Assembly (NCBI RefSeq): GCF_046592965.1
Contig: NZ_JBISBV010000002.1
Span: forward strand, 62,001 to 126,000
Origin: Marivita sp046592965
GTDB lineage: Bacteria; Pseudomonadota; Alphaproteobacteria; Rhodobacterales; Rhodobacteraceae
Reading direction: 5' to 3'
DNA: 64,000 bases
The notes beneath the pieces were generated by a model that had not been told where the DNA came from, did no database searches, and worked only from the letters and a program-made list of their open reading frames with translations. The position numbers and the translations under genes are program-made. Of this stretch, positions 27,155 through 35,776 are shown piece by piece. Position 1 is the stretch's first letter. Every line of letters starts with the position of its first letter.

Positions 27155-28498
27155 ATGTCCATGACCACCACACGTTTCGCGCCGTCGCCCACCGGATACA
27201 TCCATGTCGGCAACCTGCGCACCGCGCTGTTCAACCACCTGATCGCCCGCAAATCCGGCGGCACGTTCATCCTGCGCATCGACGATACCGACCCCGAGCG
27301 GTCACGGGAAGAATATGTCGATGCGATCAAGCAGGATCTGGAATGGCTGGGCCTGACATGGGACCGGGTGGAGCGGCAATCGGAACGGCTGGATCGCTAC
27401 GCCGAGGCGGCGGACAAGCTGCGCGAGATGGGGCGGTTTTACGAGGCGTTCGAGACGCCGACTGAGCTGGATCTCAAGCGCAAGAAGCAACTGAACATGG
27501 GTAAACCGCCGGTTTACGACCGCGCGGCATTGAGCCTGAGCGACGACGAAAAGGCCAAGCTGCGCGAGGAACGCGGGCCGGGTGTCTGGCGCTTCAAGCT
27601 GGATCAGGAGCGGATCGAGTGGGAGGATGGCATCCTTGGCCCGATCTCGATTGATGCCGCCAGCGTCAGCGATCCGGTGCTGATCCGCGCCGACGGGCAA
27701 GTGCTCTATACTCTGGCCTCGGTGGTGGATGACATTGACATGGGCGTCACCCATGTGGTGCGCGGGTCGGACCATGTGACCAATACCGCGACGCAGATTC
27801 AGATGATCCGCGCTCTGGGCGGCACGGTTCCGTCGTTTGCGCATCACTCGTTGCTGACCGGGCCGCAGGGCGAGTCGTTGTCCAAGCGTCTTGGCACGCT
27901 GGCCTTGCGCGACTTGCGCGAGCAGGGGATCGAGCCGGAGGCACTGTTGAGCCTGATGGCGCGGCTCGGATCGAGCCAGCCGGTGGAACTGCGCACCTCG
28001 CTGGACGAGATTGCCGAGGGGTTCGATCTGGACCAGTTCGGATCGGCACCGACGAAATTCGATGTGCAGGATCTGTTTCCGCTGACGGCCCGCAAGCTGC
28101 ACGGTTTGGCCTATGCCGACGTCAAGGACGAATTAAAGGCACTTGGCGTGCCGGACGACATCGCGCCCGATTTCTGGGCCGTTGCGCGCGACAACATCAC
28201 CGTGCGGAGCGACGTGGCGACGTGGTGGGCGCTGTGTTCGCAAGGCGCCGAGCCCTTGGTCGCGGATGAAGATCAGGAGTTCGTTGCACAGGCGATGGCG
28301 CTTCTTCCCGACGGGCCGCTTGACGGGGAAACCTGGGGCACCTGGACCGCAGAGGTCAAGGAGGCCACTGGCCGCAAGGGCAAGGGGCTGTTCATGCCGC
28401 TTCGCAAGGCGTTGACCGGTCAGGAACGCGGGCCGGAAATGTCTGATCTGTTGCCGCTGTTACAGAACATCCCGGCGCGGAGCCTCGCGAGCAACTAG
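27155..28498 (+). CDS. gltX: Glutamyl-tRNA synthetase (second-type GltX)
   Basis: A 447-residue class I synthetase charging tRNA with glutamate. Signature 1 is FAPSPTGYIHVGN (HIGH variant HVGN, near residues 8-20) and the KMSKS-like loop is SLSKR. IDDTDPERS and VVRGSDHVTNT are also family motifs. Alphaproteobacteria usually have two GltX proteins; the shorter length and the GYIHVGN motif suggest this is the second one, which is inference. ATG 27155 and 27161 are both possible starts, with GAGG and AGGAG sites respectively. The stop overlaps the convergent DUF2254 gene by 4 nt. Confidence 0.95.
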   Translation: MSMTTTRFAPSPTGYIHVGNLRTALFNHLIARKSGGTFILRIDDTDPERSREEYVDAIKQDLEWLGLTWDRVERQSERLDRYAEAADKLREMGRFYEAFETPTELDLKRKKQLNMGKPPVYDRAALSLSDDEKAKLREERGPGVWRFKLDQERIEWEDGILGPISIDAASVSDPVLIRADGQVLYTLASVVDDIDMGVTHVVRGSDHVTNTATQIQMIRALGGTVPSFAHHSLLTGPQGESLSKRLGTLALRDLREQGIEPEALLSLMARLGSSQPVELRTSLDEIAEGFDLDQFGSAPTKFDVQDLFPLTARKLHGLAYADVKDELKALGVPDDIAPDFWAVARDNITVRSDVATWWALCSQGAEPLVADEDQEFVAQAMALLPDGPLDGETWGTWTAEVKEATGRKGKGLFMPLRKALTGQERGPEMSDLLPLLQNIPARSLASN

Positions 28499-29742
28499 GG
28501 TTCCTGAGCCTTTTTCTGCAACGATTTCAGCGCGTCGCCGTCATCAATCCTGCGGTCGATGATCGCCAGCGCGCTGTCGCGTGCCTTTTCGGCGGCTTTG
28601 GCCAGTTCGGGCCACTCGCTGGTGGTGAGCCGGTTGGTCGCCTTCAGCATCTGCGCCATGACCTCGTAGCGCGCGCCTCCGTCCTGCATCAGCGACGCGT
28701 AGCCGTCCTGAATCAGATCTTCGGCCGAAACGGTGCCGATGATCACACGGTCGTATTTGAGCTCGTCCTCACGATCAGCGTCGCACAGCTTGAGACCCAG
28801 TTCCCATAAAAGACGTTCGACGCGGTGAATGATGTCGATGGCGGTGCCCGGATCGTTGATGCCCGGAGACAATGCGCGCGAAGCCACTTCTGACAGGATG
28901 ACAATGCCGAACCGTGCGTCCTGTTCGTTGGTCCGCCGACCACCCATGGTGAAATTGTCGATCAGTTCGTCAATGTCGGTGTCGCCTTCGACATAGCCAA
29001 GAGGTGATCCTTTCAACACCCAGCTTCCCGGAGACGTGGTGACCCAGAGCCGCGCATCGTCTTCTTCAAGGCGCGCGTGGAGTTCGGACATGCTGATGAA
29101 CTGGACAAACCCAGATTCTGGCGATGGCAGCGGTTTGGCGTCATCCGGGATGCGCGGCGCGTTGTCGGCGGCGCGTCCACCCAGATAGCGCGCCTCGGCC
29201 AGCCGCTTGAGCGACGGACGTGCCGCCTGTTCGACCATGCCCAGCGTGTGATCCAGACTGCCGAGCCGGCTGAGATGCGCGATCCAGCGCAGGATCGCCA
29301 CGACGATCATCACAATGCACACGATGGTCAGCGCGAAGACGATCACGGCTCCGGATTCGCCGTAAAACCCGGCGCGGAACATGACAATCGCTCCGAGCGA
29401 GAACAGAAATGCGCCCACGAAAACCGACAGAACATTGAGCGTGGTCATGTCTTGCATCAGGATGTTGTAGACCCGTGGCGTTGCCTGATCCGCCGCGGAC
29501 CTGAATGCGGTGACCATCATGCCCAGGGAAAAGGTGGTGACCGCCAGCATCGAGGACGCCAGAATGCTGAGGATCGGCATCACGGCGTCGCGCGTGAATC
29601 GTTCCGTCAGGCTGTCGGGGATGGATTGATCGAGGAAGGGCGCGATGAAGGCGATCAGGAGGGCGGCGGCGCCATAGGCGGAAATGCGTACGCCCGGAGT
29701 GCGCCACAGGCGCTTGATCCACAGGAGTATCCGCGCGCGCAT
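28495..29742 (-). CDS. DUF2254 membrane protein
   Basis: A 415-residue protein whose N-terminal third has about four hydrophobic segments (around residues 20-40, 55-80, 105-125, 132-150), followed by a hydrophilic cytoplasmic or periplasmic region of about 250 residues. The layout and the block LSEVASRALSPGINDPGTAID match DUF2254, a family of unknown function. Its ATG shares one base with the stop of the upstream GGCT-like gene (TGATG), so translation is probably coupled. Confidence 0.85.
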   Translation of the reverse strand: MRARILLWIKRLWRTPGVRISAYGAAALLIAFIAPFLDQSIPDSLTERFTRDAVMPILSILASSMLAVTTFSLGMMVTAFRSAADQATPRVYNILMQDMTTLNVLSVFVGAFLFSLGAIVMFRAGFYGESGAVIVFALTIVCIVMIVVAILRWIAHLSRLGSLDHTLGMVEQAARPSLKRLAEARYLGGRAADNAPRIPDDAKPLPSPESGFVQFISMSELHARLEEDDARLWVTTSPGSWVLKGSPLGYVEGDTDIDELIDNFTMGGRRTNEQDARFGIVILSEVASRALSPGINDPGTAIDIIHRVERLLWELGLKLCDADREDELKYDRVIIGTVSAEDLIQDGYASLMQDGGARYEVMAQMLKATNRLTTSEWPELAKAAEKARDSALAIIDRRIDDGDALKSLQKKAQEP

Positions 29743-30305
29743 CAGTCAAACACCCGGGCACGGGTCGTGACCAACATGTCATCGACAAAGCTGCGTTCCG
29801 CAAGTGTCAGGCGCTGAGCACGCGAGTAGACGGGGTCGGCACGGTCATTGCGCACTGGCGACGCCCAGCCCTCGGTCGTGTGTACGAAACGCGTTGCACC
29901 GTCTTCTCCGAATTCTTGCAGATAGCCTTGCAGCACCGCGTCGATATAGCTGAGAAGTATCGGATGCTCGCGATCCGGTGTGGCGGCGGTTTCCGGCGGA
30001 ATGGCGTAGATCGAAATATCGCGCACAGCTTGCGCTGTATGCGTTACCGCATCGGTAACGGCAACGCGGTCGTAGGAAAATTCGCGCGTGTCCAGCGCCA
30101 CCCAATCGTCATTGGGGACAGGTGCGATAACACCGTCAATTTGCGCATCGCTGTCGCGTATCACCGACAGGAACGCGGCGGGGCGGGTGGCCGCGCGTTG
30201 CCAGACCCTGCGCCATCCGGTGATCCGCGATGCGTGAACCGGCGTGAAGCTGTGTGTCTTGCGATTGACCAGCGATCCGTATCCGAAGAAATGAGAGTGT
30301 TCCAA
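29742..30305 (-). CDS. Gamma-glutamylcyclotransferase-like protein
   Basis: A 187-residue protein starting with the GGCT-fold signature FFGYGSLVN (residues 6-14), which forms the substrate-binding loop in gamma-glutamylcyclotransferase and AIG2-like proteins. Further similarity is limited, with a possible catalytic acidic residue in REFSYDRV. True GGCTs form pyroglutamate from gamma-glutamyl amino acids; activity here is not assured. It is the upstream member of a coupled pair with DUF2254 and is divergent from nsrR. Confidence 0.78.
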   Translation of the reverse strand: MEHSHFFGYGSLVNRKTHSFTPVHASRITGWRRVWQRAATRPAAFLSVIRDSDAQIDGVIAPVPNDDWVALDTREFSYDRVAVTDAVTHTAQAVRDISIYAIPPETAATPDREHPILLSYIDAVLQGYLQEFGEDGATRFVHTTEGWASPVRNDRADPVYSRAQRLTLAERSFVDDMLVTTRARVFD

Positions 30306-30326
30306 ATTCTATCCGCTCAGGCCGTG

Positions 30327-30340
30327 TTGATGTAAGTCAA
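30327..30340. promoter_or_regulatory. FNR/FnrL-type box
   Basis: TTGAT-N4-GTCAA matches the FNR consensus TTGAT-N4-ATCAA with one mismatch. It lies in the 91-nt region between the GGCT-like gene and nsrR, about 57 nt before the nsrR start, so an oxygen- or NO-sensing FnrL could control either gene. One mismatch makes chance occurrence possible. Confidence 0.5.
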
Positions 30341-30396
30341 AGACAACTTTGCACGACAGGGTAGTTTTGGACAATCAAACCGAAGGGATCTTCACC

Positions 30397-30867
30397 TTGC
30401 GTGTCACCAAACGTACCAATATCGCGATGCGTGTCCTCATGTTCTGTGCCGCAAATGACGGGCGTCTTGTCACCAAAGCCGAAATTGCCGAGTGCTGCAA
30501 TGCGTCGGAAAATCACCTCGCACAAGTGATCAACCAACTTGGGCAGCTTGGGTTCCTTCACACCCAGCGCGGTCGCAATGGCGGGTTGTCTCTGGGTCGA
30601 CCCGCGGACGAGATCAAGATCGGCGATGTCTTTCGTGTGCTCGAAGCGCCGGTTCCGGTGGCGGAGTGTTTTGCCGATGTGGACAACACCTGCCCGCTGA
30701 CCGCATCGTGCCGGTTACGCTCTGCGCTGACGGTCGCGGTCGAGGCGTTTTATCAATCGCTCGATCCGATCACGCTGGATGCGTTGATGTGTCACAATCA
30801 CGGATTGCTGCAAATCCTGAACCCCGAAGGTGCCTGTGATCGTCGGGAACTGGCGGCCGCGGTTTGA
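30397..30867 (+). CDS. nsrR: Rrf2-family transcriptional regulator, NsrR type
   Basis: A 156-residue Rrf2 repressor. The winged helix-turn-helix covers roughly residues 1-65 (RVTKRTNIAMRVLMFCAAN, CCNASENHLAQVINQLGQLG, QRGRNGGLSLGR). Three Cys at about 91, 99 and 105 (AECFADVDNTCPLTASC) are spaced as in NsrR, which carries an NO-sensitive Fe-S cluster and controls NO-detoxification genes. The start is chosen at TTG 30397 because family members begin MRLTKRTNIALR-like and AAGGGA lies 8 nt upstream. No NO-detoxification gene is in the window apart from the P460 candidate. Confidence 0.88.
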   Translation: MRVTKRTNIAMRVLMFCAANDGRLVTKAEIAECCNASENHLAQVINQLGQLGFLHTQRGRNGGLSLGRPADEIKIGDVFRVLEAPVPVAECFADVDNTCPLTASCRLRSALTVAVEAFYQSLDPITLDALMCHNHGLLQILNPEGACDRRELAAAV

Positions 30868-30911
30868 AGGCTTGAGGCCGGGCCGGTTCCGGTCTACGGT
30901 CGCATACATTC

Positions 30912-31070
30912 ATGATGGGAGAACCGGTGTATCCGGTGCCGAAGGAGCAACCGCCCCCGGAAACTCTCAGGCTCAAGGGACCGTCGTGACCATAAACTCT
31001 GGAGAGACCTCGGCCACGCCCGGGGCGCCGAAGGGATAACGATCTCAGGCAAAAGGACAGAGGGGGCATA
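30912..31070 (+). ncRNA. Tandem glycine riboswitch (gcvT motif)
   Basis: Two glycine aptamers in series upstream of gcvT. The first has GGGAGAACCG followed by GCCGAAGGAGCAACCGCC and CTCTCAGGCTCAAGGGACC (about 30917-30985). The second has CTCTGGAGAGACC, GCGCCGAAGGGATAACG and TCTCAGGCAAAAGGACAGAG (about 30996-31063). These are the canonical core bases for this class, and the purine-rich linker region can form the usual kink-turn. Glycine binding normally activates the downstream gcv operon so that excess glycine is degraded, which fits this location. Confidence 0.93.
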
Positions 31071-31104
31071 AGATACACGCGCAGGACGCGTGTTGGCTTA
31101 TGCC
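31065..31104 (+). promoter_or_regulatory. Candidate riboswitch expression-platform hairpin
   Basis: Directly after the second aptamer GGCATAAG (31065-31072) pairs with CTTATGCC (31097-31104), enclosing ACACGCG (31075-31081) paired with CGCGTGT (31087-31093) around a CAGGA loop. No U-tract follows, so it is not a standard intrinsic terminator. The 3' arm hides an in-frame ATG at 31100. It may be the switching element that glycine binding to aptamer 2 alters. Confidence 0.5.
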
Positions 31105-31150
31105 GGTTGTCGCTTTGGCACATATCCGGTTGGACATGAGGGGATGCTAC

Positions 31151-32275
31151 GTGAGCGATTTGAAACGCACGCCGCTTTACGATCTGCACGTTTCGCTTGG
31201 CGCGAAGATGGTGCCGTTCGCGGGGTACGAGATGCCGGTCCAATATCCGATGGGTGTCATGAAAGAGCATTTGCACTGCCGCGCGGCGGCGGGCCTGTTC
31301 GATGTCAGTCATATGGGTCAGGTGATCCTGCGAGCGGATGATCCGGAGGTCGCCAAGCGTGCCTTGGAACGGCTGATACCGCAGGATGTGCTGGGTCTTG
31401 AGGAGGGCCGTCAGCGCTATGGCTTTTTCACAAATGAACAAGGCGGGATTGAAGACGACCTGATGTTTGCCAATCGCGGCGATCATTTGTTCGTCGTGGT
31501 CAACGCGGCCTGCAAGGAGGCCGATGTTGCACGCATGGGCGCTGCGATGACGCCCGAGGTGACGGTCGAGCTTTTGACCGACCGCGCGTTGCTGGCGTTG
31601 CAGGGACCCGAGGCGCAATCGGTCCTGTCGCAGTTGAGCGGCGAGGTCGCTGACATGACGTTCATGGACGTGGCTACGGTCACGCTCAACGGTGCCGAGT
31701 GCTGGGTGTCGCGTTCGGGCTATACCGGTGAAGACGGATACGAGATTTCCGTGCCTGCCGACGAGGCCGAGGATCTGGCCAAGGCGCTGCTGGCATTCGA
31801 GGAGGTTGAGCCGATCGGTCTTGGTGCGCGGGATTCCCTGCGGCTTGAGGCCGGGTTGTGCCTTTACGGCCATGATGTCGATGCCACGACGACGCCGGTC
31901 GAGGCGGGCTTGACCTGGGCCATCCAGAAAGTTCGCCGCACCGACGGCGCGCGCGCTGGCGGGTTTCCCGGGGCCGAGCGCGTCTTGCAAGAGATGTCGG
32001 ATGGCACCGCAAGGAAACGGGTTGGATTGCAGCCCGAAACGCGCGCCCCGATGCGCGAAGGCACCGCGTTGTTTGCCAGCGAGAGTGGCGATGCCCAGAT
32101 CGGAACCGTGACCTCGGGCAGTTTCGGGCCAAGTGCCCAAGGTCCTGTTGCAATGGGATATGTGGACGTTCAACATGCAGCACCGGGCACGGCTTTGTTC
32201 GGCGAAGTGCGCGGCAAGAGATTGCCGGTCAGCGTCGTCAAACTACCCTTCGTCGCACCCGGCTTCAAACGATAG
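31151..32275 (+). CDS. gcvT: Glycine cleavage system T protein (aminomethyltransferase)
   Basis: A 374-residue T protein releasing ammonia from the lipoyl-bound aminomethyl group and making 5,10-methylene-THF. Recognisable are PLYDLHVSLGAKMVPFAGYEMPVQY near the N terminus, the folate-binding GLFDVSHMGQ block, VSRSGYTGEDGYEI and GLGARDSLRLEAGLCLYGHD. GTG 31151 is chosen because AGGGG lies 7 nt upstream and the product begins like other GcvT proteins. A longer frame from ATG 31100 would start inside the riboswitch hairpin and is less likely. Confidence 0.95.
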   Translation: MSDLKRTPLYDLHVSLGAKMVPFAGYEMPVQYPMGVMKEHLHCRAAAGLFDVSHMGQVILRADDPEVAKRALERLIPQDVLGLEEGRQRYGFFTNEQGGIEDDLMFANRGDHLFVVVNAACKEADVARMGAAMTPEVTVELLTDRALLALQGPEAQSVLSQLSGEVADMTFMDVATVTLNGAECWVSRSGYTGEDGYEISVPADEAEDLAKALLAFEEVEPIGLGARDSLRLEAGLCLYGHDVDATTTPVEAGLTWAIQKVRRTDGARAGGFPGAERVLQEMSDGTARKRVGLQPETRAPMREGTALFASESGDAQIGTVTSGSFGPSAQGPVAMGYVDVQHAAPGTALFGEVRGKRLPVSVVKLPFVAPGFKR

Positions 32276-32293
32276 ACATTCCAGGAGGGACTT

Positions 32294-32653
32294 ATGAAAT
32301 ACACCGAAGAACATGAATGGCTGCGCGTCGAGGGTGACGAAGTGGTTGTTGGAATCACGGCTCATGCGGCGGAACAGCTGGGTGACGTTGTGTTTGTCGA
32401 ATTGCCCGACGCCGGCAAGGTGGTGAGCAAGGATGACGAAGTCGTCGTGATCGAGTCGGTCAAGGCCGCGTCCGATATCCTGGCCCCTTTGGACGGCGAA
32501 ATCACCGAGGTCAACGAGGTGCTGGTGGATGAGCCGAGCAAGGTCAATGAGGATGCCGAAGGCGACGCGTGGTTCTTCAAGATGAAAATCGAGGACATGT
32601 CGGCGCTGGACGATTTGATGGACGAAGCGGCCTACAAGAAGTTCATCGGCTAG
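32294..32653 (+). CDS. gcvH: Glycine cleavage system H protein
   Basis: A 119-residue lipoyl carrier protein that shuttles the aminomethyl group between P, T and L proteins. The lipoylation site is Lys in IESVKAASD. The N-terminal KYTEEHEWLRVEGDEVVVGIT and the GDAWFFKMKIED segment are standard. A GGAGG ribosome-binding site precedes the ATG. It starts 18 nt after gcvT and belongs to the riboswitch-controlled operon. Confidence 0.97.
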   Translation: MKYTEEHEWLRVEGDEVVVGITAHAAEQLGDVVFVELPDAGKVVSKDDEVVVIESVKAASDILAPLDGEITEVNEVLVDEPSKVNEDAEGDAWFFKMKIEDMSALDDLMDEAAYKKFIG

Positions 32654-32721
32654 GTCACGCGGTCTCGGGCAGGCTGCCGGTCAGCGAAGGAAAATGCCGC
32701 CGGGTGTCACCGGCGGGATTT

Positions 32722-32745
32722 GAGTATTTTTGAAGAGAAGAAGCA
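32722..32745 (+). repeat. Dispersed intergenic motif, copy 2
   Basis: GAGTATTTTTG followed by AGAAGAAGCA lies between gcvH and gcvP and resembles the segment at 18319-18343 on the other strand. Translating through it gives a 22-residue non-homologous extension of GcvP, another sign that it is intergenic. Confidence 0.4.
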
Positions 32746-32785
32746 GCGCGGCGGAGCGCCGTTCCTAAAGTCTGGGAGACTATTC

Positions 32786-35629
32786 ATGGGTTATGATCCG
32801 ATTGACTATCTGCCGTATGATTTCGCCAACCGGCGCCACATCGGACCGTCTCCTGCAGAGATGGCGGACATGCTGGAGGTGCTTGGGGTATCGAAGCTGG
32901 ACGAATTGATCGACGAGACATTGCCGGATTCGATCCGGCAGGACGCGCCGCTCGATTTCGGAAAGGCGCTGTCGGAAAGCGAGTTGATGCATCACATGCG
33001 CGACACGGCAGGGCAGAACAAGGTTCTGACGTCGCTGATCGGCATGGGATACCACGGCACGGTGACGCCGCCCGCGATCCAGCGCAATATCTTCGAGAAT
33101 CCGGCGTGGTACACGGCCTATACGCCCTATCAGCCCGAGATCAGCCAGGGTCGGCTTGAGGCTCTGTTGAACTATCAGACGATGGTCAGCGACCTGACCG
33201 GGCTCGAAATCGCCAACGCATCCCTGCTTGACGAGGCCACCGCCTGCGCCGAAGCGATGACGATGGCGATGCGATCGGCCAAATCCAAGGCGACGGCATT
33301 CTTTGTCGATGAGAATTGTCACCCGCAGAACATCTCCGTGATCAAGACGCGCGCGGCCCCGCTCGGTATCGAGGTGATTGTCGGGGATGTCGCGGATCTG
33401 GACGCCTCCGGCGTCTTTGGGGCGATTTTCCAGTATCCGGGCACCTATGGCCATTTGCGCGACTTTTCCGATGATATCGCGGCTTTGCATGCCGCGGGCG
33501 CGATTGCGGTCGTCTCGGCCGATCCGATGGCGCTTTGTCTGCTGAAAGAGCCGGGCGCCATGGGTGCGGACATCGCAGTGGGATCGACCCAACGGTTCGG
33601 CATTCCGCTGGGCTATGGCGGACCGCACGCGGCCTACATGGCGACCAAGGATGCCTATAAGCGCGCCATGCCGGGGCGGATCGTGGGCGTGTCGATCGAC
33701 AGTCACGGCAACAAGGCCTACCGGTTGGCGTTGCAAACCCGCGAGCAACATATCCGGCGCGAAAAGGCCACATCCAACGTGTGCACCGCGCAGGCACTTC
33801 TGGCCGTGATGGCCGGGTTCTATGCGGTGTTTCATGGCCCCAAGGGATTGCGTGCCATTGCGCAGCGTATTCATCGCAAGACCGTACGGCTGGCGCGCGG
33901 TCTGGAGGCGGCGGGCTTCAAGATCGAACCGGAAACATTCTTCGATACGATCACTGTGGACGTCGGCCTGTTGCAGCAAGGCGTTTTGCGGGCCGCCGTG
34001 CGCGAGGGGTTGAACCTGCGGGCGGTGGGCGACACCAAGGTGGGCATCACGCTTGACGAGCGGTCACGCCCGGCCACGATCGAAGCGGTGTGGCGGGCGT
34101 TTGGGTTGCTGCGCAAGGATGACGACCTGACGGCGGAGTACCGTCTGCCGGATGCGCTGTTGCGCACGTCGGAGTATTTGCAGCACGGCGTCTTTCACAT
34201 GAACCGCGCCGAGACCGAAATGATGCGGTACATGCGCCGTCTGGCTGACCGCGATCTGGCGCTGGATCGTGCGATGATCCCGCTTGGCTCCTGCACGATG
34301 AAGTTGAACTCCGCGGCGGAAATGATGCCGGTGAGCTGGCGCGAGTTTGCCGACATCCACCCCTATGTGCCGGACGATCAGGTGCGCGGCTATCATGCGC
34401 TGATCGGAGACCTGAACGCCAAGCTCTGCGCGATCACCGGTTATGACGCGATTTCCATGCAGCCGAACTCTGGTGCGCAAGGCGAGTATGCGGGCCTGTT
34501 GAGTATTGCCGGATATCACCGCGCGAATGGTCAGGAGCAGCGCAACATCTGTCTGATCCCGGTCAACGCCCACGGAACCAACCCGGCCTCGGCACAGATG
34601 GTTGGATGGAAAGTTGTCCCGGTGAAATGCGATTCCAACGGGTCGATCGATCTGGAGGATTTCCGCGCCAAGGCAGAGAAACATTCCGATCATCTGGCGG
34701 GGACGATGATCACCTATCCCTCGACACATGGCGTATTTGAACGCACGGTCAAAGACGTTTGCCAGATCACCCATGATCACGGCGGACAGGTCTATATCGA
34801 CGGTGCGAACATGAACGCGATGGTCGGCCTGTCGCGTCCGGGCGATCTGGGCGGTGACGTGAGTCACCTGAACCTGCACAAGACGTTCTGCATTCCGCAT
34901 GGCGGCGGCGGGCCGGGCATGGGGCCGATCGGCGTCAAGACGCATCTCATTCCGCATTTGCCGTCCCATCCGCTGGAGGGCCGCGGCGCTGTCTCGGCGG
35001 CGCCCTTCGGATCACCCTCGATCTTGCCGATCTCTTGGGCCTATTGCCTGATGATGGGCGGCGAGGGGCTGACGCAGGCGACGCGGGTGGCGATACTGAA
35101 TGCCAATTATATCGCGACGCGGCTCGAAGGCGCGTTCAACGTGCTGTACCGGGGTGACAACGGGCGGGTTGCGCATGAGTGCATTCTTGATGTGCGCCCG
35201 TTCGAAAGCTCGGCGGGTGTCACGGTCGAGGATATCGCCAAGCGGTTGATTGATTGCGGGTTCCACGCACCGACGATGAGTTGGCCCGTGGCCGGCACCT
35301 TGATGGTTGAACCGACGGAATCCGAAACCAAGGCCGAGTTGGACCGGTTCTGCGATGCGATGCTGGCAATCCGCGAAGAGATCCGCGCCATCGAAGACGG
35401 CACTGCGGATGCGGAGCAGAACCCCTTGAAACTGGCTCCGCACACGATGGAGGATCTCGTGAAGGATTGGGATCGTCCCTATTCCAGAGAGCAGGGCTGT
35501 TTCCCTCCGGGCGCGTTCCGTGTCGACAAATACTGGCCGCCTGTGAACCGTGTGGACAATGTCTATGGCGACCGGCATCTGGTGTGCACATGTCCTCCGA
35601 TGGAGGAATATCTGGACGCTGCGGAGTAG
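32786..35629 (+). CDS. gcvP: Glycine dehydrogenase (decarboxylating), P protein
   Basis: A 947-residue single-chain P protein (both halves fused) that decarboxylates glycine with PLP and passes the aminomethyl group to GcvH. Present are FANRRHIGPSPAEMADML, GSTQRFGIPLGYGGPHAA, CTMKLNSAAEMMPVSW, and the PLP-lysine site SHLNLHKTFCIPHGGGGPG (around residue 690). ATG 32786 is chosen because the frame upstream translates the intergenic motif. It is the last gene of the gcv operon and is followed by a strong hairpin. Confidence 0.96.
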   Translation: MGYDPIDYLPYDFANRRHIGPSPAEMADMLEVLGVSKLDELIDETLPDSIRQDAPLDFGKALSESELMHHMRDTAGQNKVLTSLIGMGYHGTVTPPAIQRNIFENPAWYTAYTPYQPEISQGRLEALLNYQTMVSDLTGLEIANASLLDEATACAEAMTMAMRSAKSKATAFFVDENCHPQNISVIKTRAAPLGIEVIVGDVADLDASGVFGAIFQYPGTYGHLRDFSDDIAALHAAGAIAVVSADPMALCLLKEPGAMGADIAVGSTQRFGIPLGYGGPHAAYMATKDAYKRAMPGRIVGVSIDSHGNKAYRLALQTREQHIRREKATSNVCTAQALLAVMAGFYAVFHGPKGLRAIAQRIHRKTVRLARGLEAAGFKIEPETFFDTITVDVGLLQQGVLRAAVREGLNLRAVGDTKVGITLDERSRPATIEAVWRAFGLLRKDDDLTAEYRLPDALLRTSEYLQHGVFHMNRAETEMMRYMRRLADRDLALDRAMIPLGSCTMKLNSAAEMMPVSWREFADIHPYVPDDQVRGYHALIGDLNAKLCAITGYDAISMQPNSGAQGEYAGLLSIAGYHRANGQEQRNICLIPVNAHGTNPASAQMVGWKVVPVKCDSNGSIDLEDFRAKAEKHSDHLAGTMITYPSTHGVFERTVKDVCQITHDHGGQVYIDGANMNAMVGLSRPGDLGGDVSHLNLHKTFCIPHGGGGPGMGPIGVKTHLIPHLPSHPLEGRGAVSAAPFGSPSILPISWAYCLMMGGEGLTQATRVAILNANYIATRLEGAFNVLYRGDNGRVAHECILDVRPFESSAGVTVEDIAKRLIDCGFHAPTMSWPVAGTLMVEPTESETKAELDRFCDAMLAIREEIRAIEDGTADAEQNPLKLAPHTMEDLVKDWDRPYSREQGCFPPGAFRVDKYWPPVNRVDNVYGDRHLVCTCPPMEEYLDAAE

Positions 35630-35661
35630 GGCGCCGGTTCGATATCAGTGCGCAAGACGGG

Positions 35662-35689
35662 ATGGGGGGAGTTCGAGACCTCCCCCCAT
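35662..35689 (+). terminator. Terminator of the gcv operon
   Basis: A perfect 10-bp GC-rich stem (ATGGGGGGAG / CTCCCCCCAT) with an 8-nt loop lies 33 nt after the gcvP stop and is followed by a short T-containing stretch. Good intrinsic terminator candidate. Confidence 0.72.
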
Positions 35690-35776
35690 TTCCATTGACG
35701 GCATAACCCCTTCACGACGTTTCGGTGATCAGGCCGGCGCGATTTTCAGCACAATCCAAACCCTCGATCTTCAGCG

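Noticed and set aside
31100..31150. Longer GcvT start at ATG 31100
   Set aside because: It lies inside the riboswitch hairpin and lacks a ribosome-binding site; GTG 31151 is better supported.
32720..32785. 22-residue N-terminal extension of GcvP
   Set aside because: It translates an intergenic motif seen elsewhere; the family N terminus begins at ATG 32786.
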